NCBI GenBank assembly: GCA_025174535.1
Contig: JALBUN010000023.1
Span: 62,001 to 126,000, forward strand
Length of the DNA: 64,000 bases
Reading direction: 5' to 3'
Source of the DNA: Cantharellus purpuraceus
Taxonomy: Eukaryota > Basidiomycota > Agaricomycetes > Cantharellales > Hydnaceae
The notes beneath the pieces were generated by a model. That model saw only the letters and a list, made by a program, of their open reading frames with translations. It did no database searches and had not been told where the DNA came from. A program made the position numbers and the translations under genes. Shown piece by piece: positions 33,357-44,050 of the stretch. Positions within the stretch are counted from its first letter, which is position 1. Each line of letters starts with the position of its first letter.

Positions 33357-33857
33357 AAAAATAATATTTATTTTATTTTGACTAAGCTACTTATAAATAG
33401 AAATCTATATTTAAACTTTCTACTTATCTTTTTATCCTTATCTTAGAATACTATTATTATTTGTAATATTTAAGAAAAACACAGAACCTAAACTTATCTG
33501 TAATAATCTGTGATAGAAATAGTCTTTATCGTTAATTTTAAGCTCTATAAATAAAATAGAATCTATTTCTTTAATTATAATACTATATAACTCTATAATT
33601 ATTATTATTATAATAATTATTAGTTAAGCTAGAGCTATACTAGATTTTATACGCTGATACTGCTCTAAAGAAATATTTTTATTTATTTAACTCTTTATTC
33701 TATTTATATTTTTTTTATAAGAAATCTAAAGATTTGAGATCTAAAAGTTATAAACTAAGAATAAATTTGATTTTTTATTTTATTTTTTTAGTTATTATTT
33801 TATTCGTATTTAGTTTAAAGATATAATAAGATACTATCTATCCGTTTAAATGTTTTT
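32604..33857 (-). other. mitochondrial DNA insertion (NUMT)
   Basis: The base composition changes abruptly to very AT-rich. The minus strand encodes cytochrome b followed directly by group I intron sequence, and 33357-33857 is ORF-free A/T sequence typical of fungal mitochondrial spacers. The insertion lies exactly between the Gypsy-2 LTR-like region and the 690-bp repeat copy 2. Confidence 0.9.
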
Positions 33858-34547
33858 CACTGGTTGGACGGTTAGATTCATCCACCTACTTCCTTTAGCC
33901 TCTAAGTGCATTCCTCTCTTTTCAGAATATCTGGACCCCTAAGCGTCCGTGAACTCTAGACTCTGGAAGTCTTATTCATTTCTTGCTGCTAAGAAATGTA
34001 TTACTTTTCTGCATATAGTCTGCATTGACCAATACAAGGGATTGTAACCAAAGTATAAACATTAAATTGTTTCTAGAGTTGTGCTGCAGCAGGGTTTGAT
34101 ATTCTTCTCAGCTGTTCATTCACAGAATTGTGGTGATTTAGAGTTTGCCCTAACACCATAATTTTGTGGGTTCCAAAACAAGCTGTGTTAGATGACTTGT
34201 TCTTCTTGCCATCTGTAGACTTGCCCTTTTTCTTTTGGATCTGCATTCAGATTTGATGTGTCCTTTCTTGCCACAGTTCCAGCATTCCACATCCATCTTG
34301 GAATCTGACTTGGAGCCACTACCCTGGTTGTTGCTGTTTCCCTGGCTACATCCCTTTCCTTTTGTGGCAAGTGCATTCTCAGATGACTTCAGTTGTTGCT
34401 CCTCAATTGACAACCGATCGAATTCATCAAGCAGTGATTTGACTATGATGGCAGGTTGAAGCTTGATCTTGGCATGCCTGGCAGACATGGATATGGCATT
34501 TATGAGGGGGCAGTAGGATTTTGGGAGGGATCCAAGGATAATGGTGA
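33858..34547 (-). repeat. 690-bp inverted repeat, copy 2 (partner 25849-26538)
   Basis: This is the reverse complement of 25849-26538 with no difference that I could find. It holds the gag 3' half and 298 bp of the TGTTAGGG element. Confidence 0.9.
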
Positions 34548-34981
34548 CCATCTCAGTGTCATTGAGCCTGTCCCCCATTGCAGTGAGCTGTTCTTGCATC
34601 TTCATTAAGCTCTCAAAATGCATCCAAATGTTTGCATCATCTTCACACTTTGTTTCATATATGTGATGTTGAATATTAACCTTGACAGCTATTGCCTTCA
34701 TCTCGTGCTTGGCACACACGGCGTCCCATACCTGCTTTGCCATTGCAAGCTTCTGAATCTCAATTAAGAGGCTCTCTGGGATCATAGTAAATCTGGGCTT
34801 TGATTACAGCCTCTCGTTGGTTGTAATCATCCCATTGCCATTCACATTTCTCAATCACTTCTTCTTCTTCCTCCATCAGGGTCCGACTCTTTCACATTAT
34901 CCAGTTTGACCCATCCTGGGCCAGTTTGGGAACAATGAATGATTTGATGGAGCCTGATTGAGTAGGTTCTGCAGGGCCCAT
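34150..34981 (-). pseudogene. Copia-2 gag (internally deleted)
   Basis: The start codon lies at 34981 in the context ATGGGCCC (MGPAEPTQSG). After about 30 codons an internal deletion joins to EEEEEVIEKCEWQWDDYN, then the open frame from 34785 runs through VWDAVCAKHEMKAIAV, EDANIWMHFESLMKMQ and SYCPLINAISMSARHAK to the CCHC knuckle and a stop at 34150. This is the same family as Copia-1 gag but much less decayed. Pol is completely missing: gag runs straight into the TGTTAGGG element. Confidence 0.85.
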
Positions 34982-34992
34982 AGTAGGAATTA

Positions 34993-35146
34993 AAAGCACA
35001 GCAGATTGGTTCTAACAAATGTACACCTCAGTGAATGGACTTCACTGAGGTGACTGTTTGATGTTCAACCATCTTTTATACTCTGCAACAGGCGCCCTGT
35101 GCATGGACCTACACTTGGGCTTACATGAGCATTTATGGTTCCAACA
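34993..35146 (-). repeat. Copia-2 5' LTR (inner end approximate) with hairpin
   Basis: Read on the minus strand it starts TGTTGGAACC at 35146, has a TATAAAAG box and then a hairpin with perfect 12-bp arms (35024-35035 and 35041-35052, loop of 5). The stem shares CACCTCAGTGA with Copia-1. Confidence 0.65.
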
Positions 35147-35166
35147 ATACTTGGGTCCACAGCTTA

Positions 35167-35265
35167 TGTAACAACTATATATGAACATATGTCCATCCAG
35201 AAGACAGCATTCCTTGAGGGAATGCTGTGTATATATAATTACCTATGATAAGTACCTAGGGCACT
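35167..35265 (-). repeat. LTR fragment of a further Copia-like element
   Basis: On the minus strand a TATATATA box is followed by a hairpin with perfect 10-bp arms (35204-35213 and 35219-35228, loop of 5) and an end AGTTGTTACA at 35167. This is the same arrangement as in the other LTRs, with an unrelated stem sequence. No internal element sequence is attached. Confidence 0.4.
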
Positions 35266-35335
35266 TACATGGCTCCTGTTGAAAAGAATTCAGCAACAAC
35301 ACTATTGATCCAACAACTCCCTTCCTGGTGGGATG

Positions 35336-35573
35336 TAACAACTAGTAGGTTCAGGCAGTGAGCTGGACCTTAAGTCTGCAGCTGGAGTTCACAGACAAAG
35401 ACGTATATTAGATTAGAGATATACAGATCATCACAGTATGCGTACCTGGAGTTCACGGACAAAGACATGAACTCCAGCAGGCACTAGAAAAATTTTCTTG
35501 TATGCCCTGCCAAGCCATGGACCTACATGCATCCACTTTGAGGTCGAGTCGCTTCATAGTCAAATCTTTGTCA
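35336..35573 (-). repeat. Copia-3 3' LTR
   Basis: The LTR is 238 bp and differs from the 5' LTR at nine positions, all transitions within CpG sites. Eight of the nine are the decayed form here. A purine-rich stretch (GTTGAGTGGGAG on the minus strand) lies just inside it as a candidate polypurine tract. Confidence 0.9.
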
Positions 35574-35600
35574 CTCCCACTCAACAAGTTCTCAATGAGG

Positions 35601-37232
35601 TCAGTTTCCTCCCACTCCTAGCTTGCCTCTGAACTTCTCAAACACATCCCTTGGTAGCTGCTTAGTGAAGATGTCGGCCAACATATCCTTTGTGGAGCAA
35701 TACTGTAAGTTGATCTTGCCACGATCTACACACTCTCGGATGAAGTGGTGACGAATATTGATGTGCTTAGCACACATGTGGGCAACCAGGTTTGTGCCAG
35801 CACGATGCACCCTTGATTATCGGCATGAAGGACAGTGGCCGTGACCGGTGGATACCCCAGGTCTTCAAGTAAGGTTTGTAACCATATAGCTTCTTTCGTT
35901 GCATTCAATGCAGCCATGTACTCAGCTTCTACCATAGATAACGCGACTGTTGGCTGCTTCTTCGACGACCATGAGACCGATCCTCCGGTGATGTCAAACA
36001 CAAAACCTCCCACTGATCGGCACATGTCCGGGTCCTCACCCCAGTTCGAATCAGACCAACCAACTAGGTCTACAGATTCATGGGCTCTCTGCCCAAGCGC
36101 CAAGGTAAACTGAGCGGTCCCCTTCAAATACCACAGGATGTGCTCTGCAGCCTCTAGGTGAACCTTTCCAGGGTTTCCTCCAAACTGCAAAACAAGACTG
36201 ACGGCAAATTGAATGTCAGGTCTCATCTGTGTTGCATATAGCAGGGATCCAACGATCTCAAGGTAAGAGAGACCGCTGGCATATCTGAGGTAAGTTGTGT
36301 GGTCCTCCTCTGTAGCAGGTGACTGTGAGGCTGACAAATTATGCTTGACAGCAAGTGGGGTTGCGACAGGCATGCAATGTTGCATGCCAAATTTGGCTAA
36401 GACTCGAGTGATATAGGCGGTTTGATTTATAAACACAGTGCGTGCCTTTCTGTCGCGAGTGACCTGAATGCTGAGTATGTACTTCAGTTCACCGACGTCG
36501 GTAATATTGAAGTTTTTTTTGAAATTTGACTTGAATTCTTCAACTTTTTGGAGGGTCTGTCCAGCGACCGCCATATCGTCCACATATACAAGCACCAGCA
36601 GCATGATGGTGCCATTCTCTTGGAGAATATAGAGGCAGTCATCTGCCTGGCTCTTTTGAAAGTTAAGTCCTTTCATTGTTTTGTTGAGCCTTGTTTTCCA
36701 CTGACGTCCTGCTTGTTTCAAGCCATATAGTGCCTTCTTCAGCTTCCAGTACCAGCCCTCCTTGCCATCTTCTTTGATCCCATCGGGCACCTCCATATAG
36801 ATCTCTTCATCAAGATCTCCTTGCAGCGCCAACAACATCAATCTGATGTAACTCTAGGTTCTCATGTGCGACAATAGATAAAAGGGTATGTAGTGTGCTA
36901 AATTTTGCCACAGATGCAAACGTGTCATTGAAGTCTTGACCATGTACCTGTGAGAAGCCTTTTGCGACAATGCGCGACTTGTGCTGAAGGAATGCACCAT
37001 CACCATCATGCTTATTTTTGAAGACAATGCAGCTGCCAACTGCTTTCTGGCCTTCAGGGATCTTTTCAACCCATTCAAAGGTACCCGTTTGCTTTAGCTG
37101 ATTGTATTCTCTTGAAACTGACTCCTCCCACTGCTTTGAGTAGGGTGACCTCATAGCCTCACAGTACATTTGCGGCTCATTGGTATATGCAATAAAGGCA
37201 TGGTGAGTTCCACCGGTTGTCATCACAGCCAC
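35601..37232 (-). pseudogene. Copia-3 reverse transcriptase and RNase H
   Basis: The reverse transcriptase begins with SPYSKQWEESVSREYNQLK and GSCIVFKNKHDGDG. After a frame change near 36830 it continues with the catalytic motif LVYVDDMAVAG, then LKYILSIQVTRD, RYASGLSYLEIVGSLLYA and MRPDIQFAVS. RNase H follows (SVDLVGWSDSNWGEDPD, VALSMVEAEYMAALNATKEAIW, LHADNQGCI). A last frame change near 35800 gives KHINIRHHFIRECVDRGKI and LADIFTKQLPRDVF. All catalytic residues are present, but two or three frame breaks make it non-functional unless they are assembly errors. Confidence 0.9.
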
Positions 37233-37286
37233 CTCTATCTCATCCTCAGTCGCCGCCGTTCCAAATTGTGTTGCAGGATTTTGGGT

Positions 37287-38584
37287 TCACATTGGGTGAC
37301 TATGTGGTGGGAGATTAGCCCATTTGGATGGGTGGGGTGGGTCTGGCTCTGGTTCAGGAGGTGGGGATGTGTGGGTATCAGCAGGGGCATCTGGGGAGTG
37401 AGCTGGCTTGGATTGGCTCAGCGTTGGTTCAGAAACCGGTGCGCTTTCTTTCCCTGCTTGGCTTGTGTCCTCAGGTACCAGTTGTTCAATCTCAGTGCGT
37501 GTGGGGACGACCCCTCGGGTGTCAATCACAGCAAGATTTCCTGGCATCTGATCCTCAATAAACTGTACATCCCTAGCCGTGATTAGTTTCCTGGTTTCCA
37601 CATCCTCAAGCTGATATCCTTTTGTCTTATTAGCCCACCAGCCCAGCAAGCGGCACTTTACCGAGGTAACTTCCAGTTTACTGCCACACAGTTTCTTCGG
37701 GATATTGACATAAGCAATAGATCCAAATGTTCAAAGGTGAGATATGTTGGGTTTCGTTCCCGACCAAGCTTGCAGTGGAACCATTCCTTTAAAAGCTGAT
37801 GTATAGGAACAGCTGCATATGTGGACCACATATAGGAAGGCTTCCCCCCAATAGCGTAAGTCCATCTTCACTGAGTGAAGCATGCATCTGACCATGTCAA
37901 AGAAGATGGCAATTGCCTGTTCAGCGATCCCATTCTGCTCCAGTGAATATGGGACGGTCATTTCTAAAACGACACCGTTGCAGCGGCAAAATGAATCAAC
38001 AAGGTTTTGGTGAATTCGGTACCATTGTCGCATCTAATCCACTTCAGTAACTTGCCCGACTGTCGCTCTAACATAGCCACCATTTCCTTCAGGGCAGTGC
38101 CAGCTTCATCTTTCGATTGCAGGATCCACCCTATTGGGAGCCGGCTTGAGACCTCAACAGCAACAAATGCATATCGCATTCCACTCCAGGTCTCAACTGA
38201 CATCAGACCAGCAAGGTCAACTATGAGTAAGTCCATTTTTTGATATTGCGTGTTACTGGCCTTAGGGAAGGGTAATCGGTGTGATTTGCCAAGTGCGCAT
38301 CCTTCACACACAGGGTCATATTCTGTGAGTGATGATATGGTGAGTCCGTCTACCAGGTTCTTCTGTGACATCTCTCAGATTGCATCCAGGTGCAGATGAC
38401 CTAAGCACCGGTGCCAAAGATGGAGGCTCCCACTCGTTGCAACATATGTGGAGTGTCTTTGCATCTCAAGACAGTTGATGTGGTACAATGTACTGCTATC
38501 ACCGGTGAGTGATCCATGAAGCAGCTCCTCTCCCTTCAGTGAAACTGATAGTCCACTGTCATAGCTTGTAACTTAGGCACCCTC
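37287..38584 (-). pseudogene. Copia-3 integrase region
   Basis: The GAG-pre-integrase motif LWHRCLGHLHLD, followed by a TGA, and the paired cysteines in DPVCEGCALGKSHRLPF are present. The core shows the Asp residues in LLIVDLAGLMSVE and RCDNGTEF and the Glu region in LEQNGIAEQAI. A frame change lies near 38000. The C-terminal part includes LLGWWANKTKGYQLED and a Pro/Ser-rich spacer (PPPEPEPDPPHPSK) leading to reverse transcriptase. Confidence 0.85.
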
Positions 38585-39724
38585 TCACTGCAACTTGCCA
38601 AGACTGACCAAGTTCACAGTGAGCGTAGGGATATGTAGGGCTCTGAGTAAAGTGATCATGCAAAAACCTTTGGGTAAGATGCCATGACCAGCTACCGGGA
38701 TACTGTGAGCATCCCCTACAGTGATCGTTTTGCATGAGGTTGCAGGGGTGTAGGTGGTGAAGAAACTCCAGTCACAAAACATGTGGGATATTGCGCCGCA
38801 GTCCAAGATTAACTCGGCCGATGTAGGTGTTTCTCCTGCCATGAACACATGTCCTATCTGACATTCACCTAGTTCTTGCAGGTTATTGACAGTGAGGTTA
38901 GCTGTGCCTCCATCACTCTTTTTCTTCTTCTCTTCCTCTTCACACTTGGGGCATTTGCTGACCCAGTGACCTTTCTCATGGCAGTAACGACATTCATCAT
39001 CAGGTTTTGGTTTCGCTCCAGTCTTCTTCTTTTTGCCATCACCACCGTTTTTCTTCCTGGTCAACAGGGCAGTTTCACTGGACTTGCCTCTGGAGCAACG
39101 GTTGGCTTCAGCAATGAGTGTGCTGCTGACAGTTACAGAAGTGAGTTTTGATGATTCCAGACCAAACAGCTGGATTTTGATGACGTCCCAAGATTGGTTG
39201 TGAGGGAGTGAAAGGATGAGCACTTGAGCAATGTGTATATCAGGGAGTGTCTCTCCTGCTGCTGTAATTTTCTGTCCAAGGTCAAGCATAGTGGTGATGT
39301 GGTCAGCCATGGAGCTTGTCTCTATGTACTTCCGAGTATATAGTTCCTGGAAGTAGTAGTGGACATCTATCCATTGCTGATTGGTCACATACATGTCATG
39401 CCACATGTCCCACATCTGCTTTGAAGTTTGGGCCTTCAAAACGTGTGGCCATTGAGAGCTCTCAGTGGCACCCTTCATAAGACCCTGAGCCACCTGATCA
39501 TGCAGCAACCAGTCCATGTGTTCCTTCCATTCAAGCTTCCATTCTGCGGTAGCCGCCTTTGCGCCGGATGGCATTTCCAGACAAGTCTCCATACCATTGA
39601 CTATGAGCCAAAGGTAGCAAGATTGCAATGCAGCTTGCATGTGCTCGGCCCAGAGCAAGTAGTTCTGGCCATTGAGCTTCAGAAATTTGAAGGCATGCAA
39701 TTCTGATTCGCTGGCGGGGCCCAT
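38585..39724 (-). pseudogene. Copia-3 gag and protease
   Basis: An open frame of 379 residues contains a Copia gag domain (LKLNGQNYLLWAEHMQAAL near residue 13, DLGQKITAAGETLPD) and a zinc knuckle CRYCHEKGHWVSKC. The retropepsin region follows, where the usual D-S/T-G triad reads D-C-G (ELILDCGAISHM). Cys instead of Ser/Thr after the catalytic Asp is unusual and may impair activity. The frame ends at a TGA where an arginine codon is expected, before the integrase part. The N-terminus MGPASESEL comes from the primer-binding site. Confidence 0.88.
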
Positions 39725-39728
39725 AACC
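39717..39728 (-). other. Copia-3 primer-binding site
   Basis: GGTTATGGGCCC lies directly inside the 5' LTR, of the half-tRNA iMet type. The gag start codon (39722-39724) is inside it, leaving almost no untranslated leader after the LTR. Confidence 0.7.
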
Positions 39729-39966
39729 TAACAACTAGTAGGTTCAGGCGGTGAGCTGGACCTTAAGTCTGCAGCTGGAGTTCACGGACAAAGACATATA
39801 TTAGATTAGAGATATACAGATCATCACAGTATGCGTACCTGGAGTTCACGGACAAAGACGTGAACTCCAGCAGGCGCTAGAAAAATTTTCTTGTATGCCC
39901 TGCCGAGCCGTGGACCTACATGCGTCCACTTTGAGGTCGAGTCGCTTCATAGTCAAATCTTCGTCA
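39729..39966 (-). repeat. Copia-3 5' LTR
   Basis: The LTR is 238 bp, reading TGACGAAG...TTGTTA on the minus strand. A hairpin with perfect 12-bp arms (39839-39850 and 39859-39870, loop of 8) is followed by a second copy of its loop and downstream arm at 39775-39795. Confidence 0.9.
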
Positions 39967-39971
39967 GGACG

Positions 39972-40224
39972 CTGGAGACTGTACAAGTTCAAGGTTAATG
40001 TAGAGGAGGCAGGAGCGATACAGAAGATATACGTCCAGGAGCGGGCTGTGAAAGAGCCTATTGCGCCCAGGGAGGCCCAGTGGCAACAGGAAATAAAGGC
40101 AAATGCAGAGCAGAAGGTAAAAGAAATCAAGGCAAAGTGGAAAGAGATGGCAGAGGAGAAGCAGAAACAAATTGAAGAACTACAATGTGCCTTGGAGAAA
40201 GCCAACAATCGTGCAGACCAATAG
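39972..40224 (+). pseudogene. coiled-coil gene interrupted by Copia-3 (3' part)
   Basis: The frame reads RWRLYKFKVNVEEAGAI, then a long Glu/Lys/Gln-rich coiled coil (KWKEMAEEKQKQIEEL) to a stop at 40222-40224. Upstream of the element, 35286-35335 is open in the same frame, and joining it across the element after removing one target copy keeps the frame. Copia-3 therefore landed in an exon. The 5' exons are not resolved. The coiled coil is similar in style to the gene at 3-1234, but I could not show homology. The function is unknown. Confidence 0.5.
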
Positions 40225-40492
40225 GTCTGTAATCCTCTGCTTTTGCTAGCCATTAGTGCTTACTGCTACACAAAGGGCGCACGTGTATGTTCACCATAAC
40301 AATCGAGCCATGCCCATCTTACAGAATGAAGGAGTGGATGTCGAAAAGCTAATAATAGACCTTATTGTGGGTGTACGTCTGGAACGCGTCACATTCCCTT
40401 CCTCTCATGTTACAGTATACCTCTCCATATCAGCCACAACCGACTGACGTCAATAAATTTCACAAACACCGCCAAAACGAACTCTTTACAGA
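40225..40492. other. short interval, nothing identified
   Basis: Only short ORFs are present. This interval lies between the stop of the interrupted gene and the stop of the GH92 gene. Confidence 0.4.
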
Positions 40493-43400
40493 TCATAGTT
40501 CTTCGTGAGATACTACTCTCCCTGAGCCCCAGGGTTGTGGTGTGTCACTCATCTCGAACACAAGTTCCCCTCCCTCCGCAATCTCCGCATGATCCAAGAT
40601 GGGTTCTGCGATACTTTTGCCGTTCACAGTCAATGATCGTACGTACGGGTTCGTCGCAGCTCCGTTAGCATGGATCACAAGTGGACGACGGGATCCAGGC
40701 AGGTCTATCGTGACTTTGTTGAAGAATGGGGTCCCAACAACATACAAGGTGCTGGAGGGATTCACGGGGTAAAAACCGAGAGCCGAAAATAACCACCAAG
40801 CGCTCATTTGCCCACAGTCTTCATTCTATTAAATGCGAAGTTAGGTGAGAAAAGAAAATCAGAATGATGTTATCGTACTCCAGCGAGACCATCGACCGTG
40901 GCGTTATAATCAACAGCAGCAATTGAACGTAAACGCGCCTGCCCTTTGGAGGGTGCTCCAGCAAGCGCGTATAAGTATGGAATGTGGTGGGAGGGTTCAT
41001 TCGTCTGGTCGTTGTGCCCTAAGAGGCGTGCATGAGAAATTGCACAGCTGGAGTGGGTCAGGAGACTAACCTCCGTCGAAGTGCTCATCTAGAAAGTGAA
41101 CGAACGAGGCATTTCCGCCTTTAAGCTCGATTCTTAAGAGTAAACGTCAGTTTCAAACTGGGAGGAATGAATATTCTGACTTACAAGCCTGGAACATCGT
41201 GCATTACATCAAAAGTATACGCCCATTTGTCGCCCTCTGTCCAACCAACATCTTCACCAGCCCAACTACCGTTGCTGACTCTTGCCTCCATAAACCCTGT
41301 ATCGTTGTTAAATATCCTGCGGTAGCTCTGTGAGCGTGCGAGTAGGAAATCTGCACTATCATGGTGGCCAGTCTGGCGCGCAACAACCGAGGCAGCGAAA
41401 TCATCAACTATGTTGCAGGAGCAGCGTTAGTGAAAGTAAGGCTTCTTTCATAAGCCCACTATGCACATGCGTAGTCCAGTGTCCTTGAACCCGCTTCGGT
41501 ATGTTGGTCGGCTCCGACATAACCCACTCGAGAATAAAGCGTCAAACTAGCACGTGCTTCGATGCCAGTACCTTCCTGACGATCTGCGTACCTAGAAAAA
41601 AAACCTCAGCCTCAGAAAGTGTGGATCACCAGAAAAGCATACTCTGTTGTTGTGTCATTCACAGGTGGTCTGTCGGAGAGTTAAATCCACCAAGTTACCG
41701 CTAACAAGATACATCGATGCTGAGACTTACACCGTGGCGTCCTTGTAGACAGCTTCATATGCAAGTTGTTCATCAAACCCATGCACCCCTTTGAGCATAC
41801 TCTCTGCTATGAGGGAATCCACATGTGTGCCGACCTGGGCCGCGACATAGTATCAGGTGATACAAAGACACATGAACCACCTCACCATAATATTCGTCTC
41901 GACTATGTTTTTCCACATTGGAAGCCATCCACCCTGAAAACCCAATCAATGTGTAAAAACAGGGAGTCAACTATTCCTCACTTGCTGATAGTCATTGAGC
42001 ATGGAGGTCACCATGCCCGGCATACGTTCAGGCGCGAATAAGATTTCCCAAGCCCACTAGAGCAAATATATGACAACATATTCCTGGCGCAATAGGATGG
42101 GATCTGCTAACCTCGGCTCTGAAAGTATCCCAGATAGAGTAACCTGAGTAGCTCGGTCCTTCGTGCACCTATGTTAGGTCTACAATGAGGGTGGTGTGAT
42201 TTTAAAGCCAATAAAAGGCGAACCTTGTCATCATATCCACTATAATACTTTCCGTCTTCATCCACTTCATAAGGATATTGCAACGTGTGAAAGAATCCAG
42301 TATAAAACACTGTCTTCTGCTCCTCCGTTGCCCCTTCGATCTGAACTCTATCCAGCTTCTCTGCCCATGCCGACCGTGTATTGAACGCTGTCGCCTCGAG
42401 TGATGTCCCGTCTGGGATCTCTTTATCCAAATTCGCTCGCGCTTGATCGACGGAGATAAACGAGACCCCGACTCTGACGTTTACCTGGGTCACGCTCTCT
42501 GCAAACCTCACATATCCCATTACTTGTTCATCCGTCCGTGCTTTCTCGTTCTCGTGCAGAGTGGCGTTTCTCGCAGTCCCCCACGAAGTGAATGGTGCTG
42601 AAAAGCGTGCAACGAAGTAACCTGCAAAGTGTGATGCGGTGAATGGGCCGAGAATGTCATCCTGCCTTTCAGGGTTACGGCCAGTGATCTCTTGAAGAGA
42701 GGGAAGGATAGCGATATCTCCAATGTTGACCGCTATTCGGGAGAGGTTGTTGCTGACCACCGAGTTGCGAGTGGCCTGAACTATGATGTGTGGATGAGTA
42801 ACATTATCAAAAGTAAACCGGAGATGGCCGACTCGTGAAGCTTTGAATTCGGGATTAGCCACAATGAGCGAGGTGTGGACGAGGCAAACAAACTCGATGT
42901 GTGCTCTGCAAATATGGCTCCACCAGTCTCCGGGCGCATGTTCACGCTGTAGTAAGAGGCAGTTGCGACTTCCTCATCGTGTGAGAAGGGTATTCCTCTG
43001 TCCTCGAACGCCGGAGTGACTGTTCCAACGCCAGGAGCTATAACTACTTGACCAGATTCACCTAGTCCGACAGACTATGAAAGCCAGATATACTGATCAC
43101 TTGGCCACAACATACCCATCCAGATTGCTGGCTGATGAGTTCCTTGGAACCCGTGGATCATTGTATCAGTCTGGTTGTACGGCGTAACAGATACATAATT
43201 TTGTCGCGTCTGGGCGACCCAACGTGTCATTGCGAACGGAGGGGCTTTGCGTGAGATATATCAATCGTTTCGTCTTAAACATCACCTATCCAAACTATTA
43301 CCTGTCGAGGGTATCATCCCTCCTGATCCATTTGGACTATCACCTCCATTTCCGATCATTCTGGTGAAAGTTGTAGTTTATACGGAGAAGAAAGAAACGC

Positions 43401-43547
43401 AATCCCAACTCACGAATCTACGTGATCAACCGCATCACTCCTTGGTTTGCCTAGGGCATGTTCTTGTGAATCATCCAATCCAATTGTGCCAAAGATAAGA
43501 GACACAAATTGCGCGAAACGCATGAGCCTTAAAAGTCCTGGGGCCAT
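40493..43547 (-). CDS. glycoside hydrolase family 92 alpha-1,2-mannosidase, secreted
   Basis: GH92 enzymes are calcium-dependent exo-alpha-mannosidases that trim mannose chains. The start at 43547 gives a signal peptide (MAPGLLRLMRFAQFVSLIFG). Recognisable family blocks follow in order: IGNGGDSPNGSGGMIPST, YNQTDTMIHGFQGTHQPAIW, SRVGHLRFTF, GFFHTLQYPYEVDEDGKYYSG, SLIAESMLKGVHGFDEQLAYE, AGEDVGWTEGDKWAYTFDV, HFDGGHNDQTNEPSHHIPYL and NEDCGQMSAWWLFSALGFYP, then the C-terminal beta domain. Introns of about 50-60 bp restore each motif, for example GTTTGT...AAAG near 42840-42900 (branch GGCTAAT) and GTTAGT...CTTAG near 41020-41070. Catalytic and metal-binding blocks appear intact. It is probably an extracellular or vacuolar enzyme in nutrient release. 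Exon edges in the middle (41400-42100) are only approximate. Confidence 0.9.
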
Positions 43548-44050
43548 GACAGGAAATTAATCAGCTCCAAGTGGGCTCTTGTTTAGCTCACCACTTATAT
43601 GAACTGTCCGAGCACGCGCTTCACTAGACACATGATCAGGTCACAGAACGTCGTTCTCAGTGCCGAAAGCGCGTCCGGGACGGTCATACGCACAACTTTT
43701 TAGCTAATTCCTTCCAACGGACGATCCGCGCGCGTGATTGCTATGGAAGGAAGAGTAACTTACAGTAATAGAGATTAGGCTGCAGGGTCGTGACAGTGTG
43801 ACCTGCCACTAGTTGAAGCTTTTAATGTACCAGTGGTTCGCTAGACTTAACTTTCCCTACTATTATCACACTCACTGAAAACCTAGTGCTTGATTGATGG
43901 TCTTAAATAGTTACCTCCAACTTTACTGACACAACAATTCATATTCAACTCTGGTCAGGTTTTCTGCCTAGTATTCACTATTCCAGATCAAGCATACACG
44001 TACATCTCATTACACAGAAAAAGGTATCAAGAGGGTATCAGCGAACAACC
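43548..44050. other. intergenic, GH92 upstream and RidA downstream
   Basis: This interval holds the promoter side of the GH92 gene and the 3' side of the RidA gene. I see no ORF or repeat of note. Confidence 0.4.

Larger units (their letters stand above)
35336..39966 (-). mobile_element. Copia-3, Ty1/copia retrotransposon with both LTRs
   Basis: The element has two 238-bp LTRs and a likely target duplication GGATG (35331-35335) / GGACG (39967-39971); the single mismatch is itself a CpG transition. Between them lie gag-protease, integrase, reverse transcriptase and RNase H in copia order on the minus strand, broken by a few stops and frameshifts. It is inserted in an exon of a coiled-coil gene. 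Confidence 0.93.
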
